Positions 18,579 through 28,791 of a DNA stretch of 51,984 bases are shown here, one piece after another. The notes beneath the pieces were generated by a model. The model searched no databases and was not told where the DNA came from. It was given only the letters and a program-made list of their open reading frames with translations. The first letter of the stretch is position 1. The number at the start of each line of letters is the position of its first letter. A program made the position numbers and the translations under genes. Source of the stretch: a bacterium (GTDB lineage: Bacteria; Patescibacteriota; Minisyncoccia; Phycocordibacterales; Phycocordibacteraceae); contig JAJYHK010000016.1 of the NCBI GenBank assembly GCA_021784815.1, forward strand, positions 1-51,984, given 5' to 3'.

Positions 18579-19001
18579 ATGGAGCTCAGGGTAAAGAAGG
18601 TGCGCAAGGGGGCTAAACTGCTGAGTCAGCCGTATGCGGGCGATGTTGGCTATGACCTGTGCGCCGCTGAGGCGGTTATGGTGCCGGCAGGGGAGCGCGT
18701 CATCATTCCCACCGGCCTTGCGCTTGAGCTGCCGGAAGGACGCGCCGGGCTCATTTGGGACAAAAGCGGACTTGCGACCAAATACGGGCTCACGGTGCTC
18801 GGCGGCGTGGTCGATGCAGGGTACCGCGGCGAAGTGCTCGTGTGCCTCGCGAACACAAGCGACGAGCCGCACGCGTTTGCGGCAGGCGACAAGGTCGCGC
18901 AACTCATCGTGCAGAAAATCGAGCTGCCGACTATTGTGGAGCTCGATGAGCTTGCCGACTCAGAACGCGGCGCGCGCGGCTTCGGTAGTTCCGGCGCTTA
19001 A
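18579..19001 (+). CDS. dut: dUTP diphosphatase (dUTPase)
   Basis: AGDVGYDLCAAEAV, IWDKSGLATKYGLTVLGGVVDAGYRGEV, GDKVAQLIVQKI, RGARGFGSSG. Confidence 0.93.
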   Translation: MELRVKKVRKGAKLLSQPYAGDVGYDLCAAEAVMVPAGERVIIPTGLALELPEGRAGLIWDKSGLATKYGLTVLGGVVDAGYRGEVLVCLANTSDEPHAFAAGDKVAQLIVQKIELPTIVELDELADSERGARGFGSSGA

Positions 19002-19065
19002 CCGGACTATGATCTGAGACCCGTACATGCTCGCTTTACTTTACTCAACCGATAATTTCGGCACC

Positions 19066-20319
19066 ATGTACGACTTTATTCCGAAAGAAGATCCAGAAGT
19101 GTTTGCGGCGATCGCGGGGGAAGAGCAGCGACAGGCAGAAGGCTTGGAGCTGATTCCGAGCGAAAACTACGTCAGTGGCGCGGTGAAGGAGGCTATGGCG
19201 TCCTCGCTCACGAACAAGTACTCGGAGGGCTACCCGGGCAAGCGCTACTACGGCGGCCAGGAGTTCACCGACCAGATCGAGCGCCTCGCGATCGAGCGCG
19301 CGAAGCAGCTCTTCAATGCTGGCTTCGCAAACGTGCAACCCTTGGGCGGCGCCAACGCGAACATCGCAGCATACTTCGCGCTCCTCGAACCGGGCGACAC
19401 GGTGCTCGGCATGGACCTCTCGCACGGGGGGCATCTCACCCACGGCCATCCCGTGACCTATCTTGCGAAGCTCTTCCGCTTCGTGCGCTACGGCATGAAA
19501 GATATCGAGACCGGCGAGATCGACTACGACGCGCTCGCCGAGACCGCGCGCAGGGAAAAGCCCAAGGCAGTACTCGCGGGCTTCTCGGCGTATCCGCGGC
19601 AGCTCGACTGGCAGAAGATCGCGGACATTGCCCACGAAGTGGGCGCGGTCGCCATGGCCGACGTCGCGCACATTGCGGGGCTCATTGCCGGCGGCGCGCA
19701 GCGAAATCCGTTCGACTACGGCTTCGACCTCATGACGACGACCACGCACAAGACGCTGCGCGGGCCGCGCGGCGGCCTCATCCTCGTGCGCGGTGACGAA
19801 GATCTCGCGAAGAAGGTCGATAAGGCGGTGTTCCCGGGGCTCCAGGGCGGCCCGCATATGCACCAGATCGCGGCCAAAGCGATCGCCTTTGGTGAAGCGC
19901 TTCGGCCAAGCTTCAAAACGTACGCGCAACAGGTCGTCGACAACGCGCGGGCGATGGCGGACGTGTTCAAAGAGGGCGGGGTGCGGCTCATTGCCGGCGG
20001 CACCGATAATCACCTCATTTTGGCCGACGTCTTCGGTTCGCTCGGGGTGACGGGCGCGGAGGCGGAGCGAAGGCTCGACGAAGTCGGTATTACGCTCAAT
20101 AAAAATATGATTGCCGATGATCCGCGTAAACCGATGGATCCGTCCGGCATCCGCTTCGGCACACCGGCGCTCACTTCGCGCGGGTTCAAAAAAGAAGAAT
20201 GCGCACAGGTCGCATCGCTCATGTTCCAGGTGCTTAAGACGCCCGCAGCTATCGGCGAAGCGCGCGGCGCGGTCCGCACCCTTGCGCTCGCGCATCCCAT
20301 TCCGGAATCGTACGAGTAG
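19066..20319 (+). CDS. glyA: Serine hydroxymethyltransferase
   Basis: LIPSENYVSGAVKEAMASSLTNKYSEGYPGKRYYGGQEF and PLP-lysine motif TTTTHKTLRGPRGG. Confidence 0.97.
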   Translation: MYDFIPKEDPEVFAAIAGEEQRQAEGLELIPSENYVSGAVKEAMASSLTNKYSEGYPGKRYYGGQEFTDQIERLAIERAKQLFNAGFANVQPLGGANANIAAYFALLEPGDTVLGMDLSHGGHLTHGHPVTYLAKLFRFVRYGMKDIETGEIDYDALAETARREKPKAVLAGFSAYPRQLDWQKIADIAHEVGAVAMADVAHIAGLIAGGAQRNPFDYGFDLMTTTTHKTLRGPRGGLILVRGDEDLAKKVDKAVFPGLQGGPHMHQIAAKAIAFGEALRPSFKTYAQQVVDNARAMADVFKEGGVRLIAGGTDNHLILADVFGSLGVTGAEAERRLDEVGITLNKNMIADDPRKPMDPSGIRFGTPALTSRGFKKEECAQVASLMFQVLKTPAAIGEARGAVRTLALAHPIPESYE

Positions 20320-20376
20320 CGGACTCCTGGTCGCTGTCTTTTGAAGGGTCGCCGTTTTGGCGGCTTTTCTGTTACC

Positions 20377-22029
20377 ATGCGCGAAATGGAGGAACAGATT
20401 CGCCGAGCGATCGAGCGGGTGCTTGAGGAGACTGGCGCGCCGGAGACGATGCTCTCGGTGGAGCGTTCTGCTGACCTCGCGCGCGGCGACTACGCAACGA
20501 ACGCTGCGCTCGTGGCGGCTAAGACGCTTGGCAAGAGTCCGTACACGTTTGCGGAAGATCTCGCATCGCGCATCAAGGGTGCGCTTGGCGATAAGGCGGC
20601 GCGCGTGGAAGCGGCGGGGCCCGGGTTCATTAACCTCACGCTCTCGAAGGATGCGCTCGCGCACCTCATTGCCGAGGCTGACGCGCAGGGCGAAGATTGG
20701 GGGAAAGGTACCGCAGAAAAGGGGAAGCGCGTCATGATCGAGTACAGCAACCCGAATGCCTTCAAAGAAATGCACTTGGGGCACCTCATCGGCACGGTGG
20801 TGGGGGAATCCTTGTCGCGGCTCATCGAGAACCAGGGTGCGACGCTCGCGCGCGACACCTTCGGCGGCGATGTGGGACCGAACGTTGCGAAGGCACTCTG
20901 GGCGCTCAAGAAGAACAGCGTTGATCCGGTTTCCGCGAGCGACATCGGCTCCGCCTACGTACAGGGCGCGCGGGCATACGAAGAAGACGACGAGGCAAAG
21001 AAAGAAATCGACGAAATCAACAAGGCGGTCTACGCGCGCGATCCCGCGCACGCGTCGCTCTGGGAGAAAGGTCGGGAGATTTCCATGGCCGCCTTCCGCG
21101 AGCTGTGGAAACGCCTCGGCACGCGTTTCGATTTCGAATTTTTTGACAGCGATACGGCCGAGGCTGGCATGCGCCTCGTGCGCGACGGGCTCGCCAAGGG
21201 CGTATTTAAAGAGAGCGAAGGAGCGATCATCTACGACGGCGAGGCCAAAGGCGTACACACGATGGTCTTCGTCACCTCGCACGGGACGCCTACATACGAA
21301 GCGAAAGACATCGGGCTCGCGTTTTTGCGCGAAGAGCGTTGGCCGAGCGACGAGGTCATTATCATTACCGGCAACGAGCAAAACGGTCGCTTCAAGACCG
21401 TCTTCGCGGCGCTCGCAGAGCTCGCGCCGACCATTGCCGCAAAGACCAAACAGATTGGCACAGGCTTCCTTCGGCTTACGTCCGGGAAGATGGCCTCGCG
21501 CGAAGGCAACGTCATTACAGCGGAAGAATTTTTGCGCTCAGTGATTGAGAAAGCAAACGAAAAGAACGACGACCCGCTCATTGCCGAGCAGGTCGCGGTC
21601 GGCGCGATCAAGTTCATGATTTTGCGGCAGTCGCCGGGGCAGGACATTGTATTTGATCCGGAGAAGTCGCTATCGCTCCAGGGCGACTCAGGGCCGTACC
21701 TGCAGTACGCGCTTGTGCGCGCCGCGAAGATCCTCTCGTACGCTTCTGAAGATGCGGGCGGTTCTGAAGAACCAGAAGATCCCTACGCTATCGAGCGGCT
21801 CATCATGCACTATCCTGAAGTGGCCGCGCGTGCGGCGCGCGAGCTTGCGCCGAACCTTCTCGTGACGTATCTCCTCGAACTCGCCGCTGCCTGGAACTCG
21901 TTCTATGCCACCGAGCAGGTGCTTGGCTCGAACGAGGAGACGTACAAGATCCGCGTAACGCGCGCATTCGCGAACACGATGGCGAACGGCCTTGCTCTCC
22001 TCGGCATTCCCGCGCCAGAAAGGATGTAA
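20377..22029 (+). CDS. argS: Arginyl-tRNA synthetase
   Basis: EYSNPNAFKEMHLGHLIGTVVGESLSRL (HIGH), FGGDVGPNVAK, C-terminal DALR-like domain. Confidence 0.95.
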   Translation: MREMEEQIRRAIERVLEETGAPETMLSVERSADLARGDYATNAALVAAKTLGKSPYTFAEDLASRIKGALGDKAARVEAAGPGFINLTLSKDALAHLIAEADAQGEDWGKGTAEKGKRVMIEYSNPNAFKEMHLGHLIGTVVGESLSRLIENQGATLARDTFGGDVGPNVAKALWALKKNSVDPVSASDIGSAYVQGARAYEEDDEAKKEIDEINKAVYARDPAHASLWEKGREISMAAFRELWKRLGTRFDFEFFDSDTAEAGMRLVRDGLAKGVFKESEGAIIYDGEAKGVHTMVFVTSHGTPTYEAKDIGLAFLREERWPSDEVIIITGNEQNGRFKTVFAALAELAPTIAAKTKQIGTGFLRLTSGKMASREGNVITAEEFLRSVIEKANEKNDDPLIAEQVAVGAIKFMILRQSPGQDIVFDPEKSLSLQGDSGPYLQYALVRAAKILSYASEDAGGSEEPEDPYAIERLIMHYPEVAARAARELAPNLLVTYLLELAAAWNSFYATEQVLGSNEETYKIRVTRAFANTMANGLALLGIPAPERM

Positions 22030-22240
22030 CTTGCGCGGGTAAGGCGCGTGTAGTGGCTCTCGGTCGGAATCGGAGTGAAAGGAGAGAGACTTACAAAAAA
22101 GACACTAGCGGCAACTTCTCTGAGGCTGGCGCGCGGTCGGGCAACGCGTTACTCACCGGCATCGTTTTGCACGCGCACGGTTTGCATAATGCAGGCGAAT
22201 GCTTTAGCTTCAGACATGTCCGTCCCAATGGGGGGTGGGC

Positions 22241-22582
22241 ATGATAATGGGAGAAAGGTCTTTGGTGAAAACAAGAGACGTTGTAGTCGCCTTGTGTACT
22301 GAACTCAAGGTGGCCCCTGGAACCATTTTCGGGCGCGCATACAACTGGGCGCACGACGGTGCATACAACCACGACATTGTGGGTAAGGCCATCGCTGCAT
22401 ACAACAGGGGCCTGTCTGCGGGCGAGATCGTCATACCGCATTGGGTTGTCGAGTATTGCAGCGCGGACCCAAAGGAGCGCGATGCGCTTCGCGGAAAAGC
22501 ATCGGTGCGGACTTCCTCTGGTCGCCGGCACCCGCGCAAGCTGGGTTATGTTCACGCAGGACCTCGCATTGCTTTTGTATAA
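22241..22582 (+). CDS. Hypothetical protein
   Basis: ORF followed by strong terminator-like hairpin; no family recognised. Confidence 0.45.
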   Translation: MIMGERSLVKTRDVVVALCTELKVAPGTIFGRAYNWAHDGAYNHDIVGKAIAAYNRGLSAGEIVIPHWVVEYCSADPKERDALRGKASVRTSSGRRHPRKLGYVHAGPRIAFV

Positions 22583-22591
22583 CGTCCGAGT

Positions 22592-22645
22592 CCGGAGTTC
22601 AGACCGAACCGGTCTGAACTCCGGGTAAGGGCGTTTTTCTTTTTG
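22592..22645 (+). terminator. 14-bp perfect hairpin followed by T-rich stretch
   Basis: ccggagttcagacc-gaacc-ggtctgaactccgg then gtaagggcgtttttcttttt. Confidence 0.75.
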
Positions 22646-22658
22646 CCCGCCCACGCCC

Positions 22659-22707
22659 CCCAAAGATAGCTGTTTCAAGATGTCATCTTGAAACAGCTAT
22701 CTTTGGG
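22659..22707. repeat. Near-perfect palindrome, 24-bp arms, 1-nt centre, upstream of ileS
   Basis: cccaaagatagctgtttcaagatg-t-catcttgaaacagctatctttggg. Confidence 0.95.
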
Positions 22708-22756
22708 ACGCAACATTTCTTGTGCATTTTCGAGGCAGGCTCTAGGATACCTAGGT

Positions 22757-25700
22757 ATGAAGGAGGTGCCACAAAAATCAGAAGCTGCCAAGCGCGAGGA
22801 GGAAACGCTCGCGTTTTGGGAGCGGAAGGAGATTTTTAAGAAAACGCTTGAAAAGCCGGCCCCAGAGGGCTCGTTCGTCTTTTATGAGGGCCCGCCGACG
22901 GCTAACGGCAAGCCGGGCATTCATCACCTTGAGGCGCGCTCGTTTAAGGACGCCATTCCGCGCTACAAAACCATGCGCGGCTATCGCGTCGAGCGGCGCG
23001 CAGGGTGGGACACGCACGGGCTCCCGGTCGAGCTTGAGGTAGAGAAGGAGCTTGGGTTTACGGGCAAGCCCGACATTGAAAAGTACGGGGTCGCGGAGTT
23101 CAATCGCAAGTGCAAGGAGAGCGTGCTCCGCCACATCGACCTTTGGGCGAAATTTACGAAGCGCATCGGCTACTGGGTCGACGAATCGAAGGCGTATTTT
23201 ACCTTCGATCCGTTCTACATTGAGACGCTCTGGCACGTGCTCAAGCGCGCCTCGCAGGGCGACCGGCTCGTAAAAGATTACAAGGTGGTGCCCTGGTGTC
23301 CGCGCTGCGGCACGGCGCTCTCCGCGCACGAGCTTGCGCAAGGTTATGCCGACGTGAAAGATCTCGCGGTCACGGCGAAATTTAAGGTAGTCGACGGCGC
23401 GCGCAAGCTCGGCGCGGCTGAAGGCGCATACTTACTCGCCTGGACGACGACGCCCTGGACCCTGCCGGGCAATGTCGCGCTTGCGGTCGGACCGGATATC
23501 AAGTACTCGCTCGTGCGCCGGGCTGACGGCTGTGCGGTCGTCGCGAACGCGCGCCTCGAAGCGCTCGGCCTCCAAGACGCGAACGTCATACGGGAATTCT
23601 TGGGCAGCGAACTCGTCGGTCTCTCGTACGAACCGCTCTTTGACTACGCGAAAGGCCTCGCAAGCGAAAGCGAGAGATCGAAGTTCGAGAAGGCGTACCG
23701 GGTGTATCCGGCGGATTTCGTTACGACCGAAGACGGTACGGGCATCGTGCATACGGCGGTTATGTACGGCCAGGAGGACTTCGACCTCGGTTCGAAAGTC
23801 GGCCTCCCAAAGGTGCATCTCGTGAATGCCGAAGGGCGGTTCATCGAGGGAACGGGCAACCTTGCCGGCCGCTCGGTTTTCGACGAGACGCTCGCGGTCG
23901 ATGTCATCAAGAACCTTGCTGAACGCAACTTGCTCTTCTCGAAGGAGAAGTACGAGCATAGCTATCCGTTCTGCTGGCGGTGTAAGACGCGGCTCATCTA
24001 CTATGCGCGCGATTCGTGGTATCTGCGCATGGGAGACCTGCGCGACGTGCTCGTCGCCGAGAATCGGAGCATTCATTGGGAGCCCGCGTACATCCGCGAC
24101 GGCCGCATGGGGCAGTGGCTCAAGGGGGTGAAGGACTGGGCCATCAGCCGCGAGCGCTACTGGGGCACGCCGCTGCCGGTGTGGCAGAGCGCCGACGGTG
24201 CCGAGCGGCTCATCGTGGGCAGCATCGAGGAGCTCAAGCGCCACACGAAGAGGAGCGGAAACACGTACTTCGCCATGCGCCACGGGGAGTCGCAGAGCAA
24301 TGTCGATTGCGTGTGCAGCGGCGACCCGGAAAAACAGAAAAGCAACCACCTCACCGATCTGGGTAAAGAGCAAGTACGCGCCGCCGCCAAGAAACTCAAG
24401 AGCCAAGGGGGAGTAGACGTCATCATTGCGTCGCCCTTTGTGCGCACCGCCGAGAGCGCGCGCGCGGTTGCCGAGGTACTCGGAAAGCCAGAGAGCGAAA
24501 TCGTTTTTGACGACCGTTTGCGGGAAATCGCAATGGGGAAGTTCGAAGGGAAGCCGCTCGCCGAATATCACGCGTATTTCTCGACTGCCCGTGATCGCTT
24601 CACAAAGACGCTCGAGGGCGCGGAGAACATGCTCGACGTGCGTCGTCGCGCTGGTGAAGCGCTCTATGAATACGAAGAAACGTACCAGGACAAGCGCATC
24701 CTTATCATTGGGCATGGCGATACGATTCGCGGCTTGCGTCTTGCGGTGTCCGGAGAGCCTTCGCTCGCTGCTGCGTGGATCGGCGAACCGGATCCCGTAA
24801 ACGGCACCGTCGTGCCGCTCGATTTCGTACCGCTCCCGCACAATCGCGATTATGAGCTCGATTTGCATCGGCCGTACGTTGACCAAGTGGCGCTCGTGAG
24901 CGAAAAAGGGACAGAGCTCGTGCGCGTAAGCGAGGTGATGGATGTGTGGTTCGACTCGGGAGCGATGCCGTTTGCGCAGGGAGCGCATGAGCGTAGCTCG
25001 CAGGAGCGCACGGCGTCCCTGGATAGCTATCTCGCGAAAGTACCGTACCCGGCTGACTTCATCTGCGAAGCGATCGATCAAACCCGCGGCTGGTTCTACA
25101 CCTTGCTTGCGGTCGGTGTTCTTATGGGGCGCGGCACAGCATACAAGAACGTCATCAGTCTCGGCCACCTGCTCGACGCGCAGGGGCAGAAAATGAGCAA
25201 ATCGCGCGGCAATGTCATCGACCCATGGAAAGAGATGGACACGTGGGGCGTCGATGCACTGCGCCTCTGGATGTACTCGGTTTCTCAGGCGGGCGACGCG
25301 AAGAACTACGACGAGAAAACGGTGCGTGAAGCGGCTAAGGTGCTCTCGTGGATTGAAAACAGCGCCAATTTTTACGAGCTCTTTAAGGACGGAGCGACCG
25401 GGGAAACAAAGGAACAGCCGCTCGATCGCTGGATGCGCATGCGGCTTAAAGAGACAGCAGCGGCGATGACCGAGGCACTCGATGACTATCGCTTATTCGA
25501 GGCCGCGCGTGCATTCGCGAAGCTCGCCGAAGATCTCTCGCAGTGGTATGTGCGGCGCATTCGCGACCGCGCGCGCGACGGCGATGCCGCAGCGCTTGCG
25601 TGCTTGCGCGAAGCGCTCCACACGACCGCCCGACTGCTTGCGCCCTTGGCGCCCTTCTTGGCCGAGCATGTCTGGCAGTTGGTGAAGGGCGGGCGTGATC

Positions 25701-26173
25701 CGATAAGCGTGCATCTGGCGTCGTGGCCGGTTCCACGCCGCACACTCGTTGTCCGGATCTTCGGCTCGAAACAGGACACCGCCCTCCTTGAAGGCATGGT
25801 GCGCGTGCGCATGCTCGCATCCGATGCGCTCCAGATGCGACAGAAGGCGGGTATTAAGGTTCGCCAGCCGCTCGCACGTCTCTCAGTTCCGGATCTGCTG
25901 TCGAAAGAGCTCGCCGCGCTCCTTGCGGAAGAGGTGAATGTAAAACATGTCTCGACCGGACAGGCGGTCATCGAGCTTGACACCAAGCTCACCGAAGAAC
26001 TCGTGCGCGAGGGTGATGAGCGCGAACTCGCACGCGCGGTTGCTCAGGCGCGTAAGGCAGAAGGGTTTGAACCGCGCCAAAAAGCGCGCACCGAAATGCG
26101 CGAAGACGGCCCGTATGCGGTCGAGCTTTCGACGGGACCGGCGCGCTTTGCGCTCGTGCGGGATGCGCCATAA
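22757..26173 (+). CDS. ileS: Isoleucyl-tRNA synthetase with an inserted histidine-phosphatase domain
   Basis: IleRS motifs: [14 protein letters not shown] (HIGH-equivalent), [53 protein letters not shown]. Insert motifs: [41 protein letters not shown]. Confidence 0.96.
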   Translation: MKEVPQKSEAAKREEETLAFWERKEIFKKTLEKPAPEGSFVFYEGPPTANGKPGIHHLEARSFKDAIPRYKTMRGYRVERRAGWDTHGLPVELEVEKELGFTGKPDIEKYGVAEFNRKCKESVLRHIDLWAKFTKRIGYWVDESKAYFTFDPFYIETLWHVLKRASQGDRLVKDYKVVPWCPRCGTALSAHELAQGYADVKDLAVTAKFKVVDGARKLGAAEGAYLLAWTTTPWTLPGNVALAVGPDIKYSLVRRADGCAVVANARLEALGLQDANVIREFLGSELVGLSYEPLFDYAKGLASESERSKFEKAYRVYPADFVTTEDGTGIVHTAVMYGQEDFDLGSKVGLPKVHLVNAEGRFIEGTGNLAGRSVFDETLAVDVIKNLAERNLLFSKEKYEHSYPFCWRCKTRLIYYARDSWYLRMGDLRDVLVAENRSIHWEPAYIRDGRMGQWLKGVKDWAISRERYWGTPLPVWQSADGAERLIVGSIEELKRHTKRSGNTYFAMRHGESQSNVDCVCSGDPEKQKSNHLTDLGKEQVRAAAKKLKSQGGVDVIIASPFVRTAESARAVAEVLGKPESEIVFDDRLREIAMGKFEGKPLAEYHAYFSTARDRFTKTLEGAENMLDVRRRAGEALYEYEETYQDKRILIIGHGDTIRGLRLAVSGEPSLAAAWIGEPDPVNGTVVPLDFVPLPHNRDYELDLHRPYVDQVALVSEKGTELVRVSEVMDVWFDSGAMPFAQGAHERSSQERTASLDSYLAKVPYPADFICEAIDQTRGWFYTLLAVGVLMGRGTAYKNVISLGHLLDAQGQKMSKSRGNVIDPWKEMDTWGVDALRLWMYSVSQAGDAKNYDEKTVREAAKVLSWIENSANFYELFKDGATGETKEQPLDRWMRMRLKETAAAMTEALDDYRLFEAARAFAKLAEDLSQWYVRRIRDRARDGDAAALACLREALHTTARLLAPLAPFLAEHVWQLVKGGRDPISVHLASWPVPRRTLVVRIFGSKQDTALLEGMVRVRMLASDALQMRQKAGIKVRQPLARLSVPDLLSKELAALLAEEVNVKHVSTGQAVIELDTKLTEELVREGDERELARAVAQARKAEGFEPRQKARTEMREDGPYAVELSTGPARFALVRDAP
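24245..24859 (+). other. Histidine phosphatase (phosphoglycerate mutase-like) domain embedded within IleRS
   Basis: About 205 aa between GSIEELKRH and DLHRPYVD; contains RHGE (24278-24289), [18 protein letters not shown] and GHGDT (His codon 24713-24715) in canonical order. Confidence 0.93.
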
Positions 26174-26732
26174 GTATGCAGTACGAGCGCTCGTGCTCTC
26201 GCGCGCGCCGGCGGGAGAGGCGAGCGAGTTTCTTGCACTCCTTACCGACGAAGTCGGGCTTGTACGCGCGCGCGCGCAGGGAACCCGCCGGCGCGGCGCC
26301 AAGCTCGCAGCCGCGCTTGCAACGTTTGCGCAGAGTTCGGTGGTCCTCGTGCGCGGGAAGGAAGGATGGCGCATCGCCGGCGCGATTCTTGAAGAGAGCT
26401 GGTTTAGCCGATTGCCCGACGCCGATGCGCGCAGTAGAGCTGCGCGCATCGGCGCGCTCGCGCTCCGTTTGATTCCCGGCGAAGCGCCTGATCGCGCACT
26501 TTTGCCGATCGCGCTCGCATACTTCGGCGCGCTCGCGGGCGGACGCCCGGAAGAGCGCGATGCGGCGGAAATCCTTGCGGCGCTCTACGTGCTCGCGTCG
26601 CTCGGGTTCGAACAGGGCGCGCCTGCCGCGCCGGACGAGCTCTTTGCATCCCGCGCGCTCGCGCAGGTTGCGCAGAGCCGCGCGGCGTACGTAGCGCGCG
26701 TGAACCGCGGCCTCGCTGCCTCGGGACTTTGA
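26163..26732 (+). CDS. recO: DNA repair protein RecO (short)
   Basis: [43 protein letters not shown] is a RecO OB-fold start; overlaps ileS stop. Confidence 0.75.
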   Translation: MRHKYAVRALVLSRAPAGEASEFLALLTDEVGLVRARAQGTRRRGAKLAAALATFAQSSVVLVRGKEGWRIAGAILEESWFSRLPDADARSRAARIGALALRLIPGEAPDRALLPIALAYFGALAGGRPEERDAAEILAALYVLASLGFEQGAPAAPDELFASRALAQVAQSRAAYVARVNRGLAASGL

Positions 26733-26743
26733 GCAGGAGGAAC

Positions 26744-26784
26744 ATACCGTAGCGCGGCAGGCTTTGCCTGCCGCGCTACGGTAT
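26744..26784. terminator. 19-bp perfect hairpin
   Basis: ataccgtagcgcggcaggc-ttt-gcctgccgcgctacggtat; no T tract; lies between recO and the next gene. Confidence 0.6.
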
Positions 26785-26796
26785 ACTAGAGGTCGT

Positions 26797-28680
26797 ATGC
26801 TGCGGAGCAACGAAGACGACACTGGATTCCTTGAGCGTGCGCGCCAAAAGCTCTATGCGCGCACGGTGTCTATTCCGGAAGAGCATGCGGACCTGTCGCC
26901 TGCCGGACGGCGTGCGCTCCCGCACGCATGGCAGGATGAGCCGCTTCCGGTGGTGCACCACCGAGGTCGGCGCAAGGTGCGTCTCGCCGTGGCCTTCCTC
27001 ATTGTGTCGATCGTCTTCTTTTTGGTTGCTGCCGGTATCGCGGGCTATTTCTTCTATTTTGGCGGCGACACGGTTTCGATTAGCCGCATCGACCTCGCGA
27101 TGCAGGGCCCGACCACCATTGCGGGCGGTGATACACTGCCGCTCTCGCTCACCATTACTAACCGCAATCCCGCCGAGCTGCAGAATGCGACGCTTGAGAT
27201 CGATTTTCCGCCCGGTACGAGGAGTGCAACCGATGTGACGCAGCCGTACACCCACGACGTCCTCCAGCTCGGCACCCTCGCGAGCGGCGGGTCTCTCGAC
27301 GAGAGCGTGCGAGCGGTCCTGTTCGGTTCGGTCGGACAGAACCTCTCCATTCCGGTCATCCTTACCTATGGCATCCCGGGTTCGAACGCCACCTTCGTTA
27401 AGAAGACCTCGTACACGGTTTCCATCTCGTCGACGCCGCTCTCGGTTTCGGTCGACACACTCTCAGAAACCACCGCAGGCGCGCCGCTCACGCTCACACT
27501 CACTGTCCGTTCGAATACGAACGTGCCGCTCAATAATGTTGTTCTTAACGCCGCGCTGCCGTTCGGGTTCTCGGTCGCGAGCTCGTCGCTGCCGATGAGC
27601 GGCTCGAGCTTCCTCTTGGGCACCTTCCAGCCGGGGGCGAGCAAGACGATTACCCTTGCGGGGACTCTCATGGGGCAGGATCAGACCCAAAGCACGTTCC
27701 ATTTTACCGTGGGGACGTCGAATACGCCGGGAGATGCGACCATGGCCGTGAGCTACATGACGCAGGACGCGACGGTCACCATCGCGGCGCCTTTCATTAA
27801 CACATCGATCGCGGTTAATGGCGATTCCTCTGGCACCGAAACGCTCTCGCCGAATGCTGCTCAGAGCGTGTCGGTCTCCTACACGAACACGCTCTCGACG
27901 ACCGTCACGAATCCAGTAATTTCCGTGGCGCTCTCCGGTTCCGCGATCGACTACAACAGCGTGCAGACCTCAAACGGTTTCTACGACTCAACGACCCACA
28001 CAATTACGTTCAGCAACACGACCGATCCGTCGCTCAGCTCGCTTGCGCCGGCCGCCTCGGGGCAAGGATCGTTCACCTTCAACACGCTCCCCGCGAGCTC
28101 ATATGGGGCTTCGCCCTCGGTGACGTTCACGACCTCGGTTTCGGGCACGCGCGTCGGGCAGTCGAACGTGCCGGAGCAGGTCACGGCGAATCAAACGCAA
28201 ACGCTCAAGGTCGCGACGGCGGTCATGCTCTCGCAGGACACGCTCTACGCGAGTGGCCCGGTCGCCAATACGGGGCCGGTGGTGCCTTCGGCAGGACAAC
28301 AGACCACGTACACGATTCGCCTATCCGCACAGGACTCGGGCGCGCCGATTGCCGGCGGCACCGCGACGCTCACACTCCCGGTGTACGTCTCGTTTACGGG
28401 GAAGACGAGCGGCTCCGGTTCGATCACCTATAACAGCGCATCGCGCACGGTGACCTGGGATGCGGGCGACATACCGCAGGGCACGACCGCGCAGGCGTAC
28501 TTCCAAGTCGCGATTACGCCGTCGACCTCGCAGAAGGGATCTGCGCCGGCGCTCACCTCAAGCGGTTCCTTCTCGGCGTATGACCGCTTCGCCGGCGTGC
28601 AGGTTTCGGCCTCGGCGAATCCGGCGACGACCGCTGAGGTCGATTATGCGCCGGCAAACCAGGGCGGCGAGGTGCAGTAG
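26797..28680 (+). CDS. Single-pass membrane surface protein with repeated Ig/CARDB-like domains
   Basis: One TM (VRLAVAFLIVSIVFFLVAAGIAGYFFYF) near the N-terminus, then Thr/Ser-rich repeats such as ITNRNPAELQNATLEIDFPPGT. Confidence 0.8.
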   Translation: MLRSNEDDTGFLERARQKLYARTVSIPEEHADLSPAGRRALPHAWQDEPLPVVHHRGRRKVRLAVAFLIVSIVFFLVAAGIAGYFFYFGGDTVSISRIDLAMQGPTTIAGGDTLPLSLTITNRNPAELQNATLEIDFPPGTRSATDVTQPYTHDVLQLGTLASGGSLDESVRAVLFGSVGQNLSIPVILTYGIPGSNATFVKKTSYTVSISSTPLSVSVDTLSETTAGAPLTLTLTVRSNTNVPLNNVVLNAALPFGFSVASSSLPMSGSSFLLGTFQPGASKTITLAGTLMGQDQTQSTFHFTVGTSNTPGDATMAVSYMTQDATVTIAAPFINTSIAVNGDSSGTETLSPNAAQSVSVSYTNTLSTTVTNPVISVALSGSAIDYNSVQTSNGFYDSTTHTITFSNTTDPSLSSLAPAASGQGSFTFNTLPASSYGASPSVTFTTSVSGTRVGQSNVPEQVTANQTQTLKVATAVMLSQDTLYASGPVANTGPVVPSAGQQTTYTIRLSAQDSGAPIAGGTATLTLPVYVSFTGKTSGSGSITYNSASRTVTWDAGDIPQGTTAQAYFQVAITPSTSQKGSAPALTSSGSFSAYDRFAGVQVSASANPATTAEVDYAPANQGGEVQ

Positions 28681-28791
28681 CGGAGCTCCTTGGGAAGCGC
28701 AAACTGCTTCGTTGCGCCGTATCTATTTTGCACGAAGCCGAGCGTCCGCCGCTTGCAATTGCGTGCCCGGTGCCGCACTCTGAAGAGCATC

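Noticed and set aside
19045-21381. 778-aa minus-strand ORF
   Set aside because: Lies antisense to glyA and argS, both with clear motifs; composition (Arg/His-rich, no recognisable domain) fits a GC-rich shadow ORF.
23432-25168. 578-aa minus-strand ORF
   Set aside because: Antisense to the well-supported ileS; shadow ORF from codon bias.
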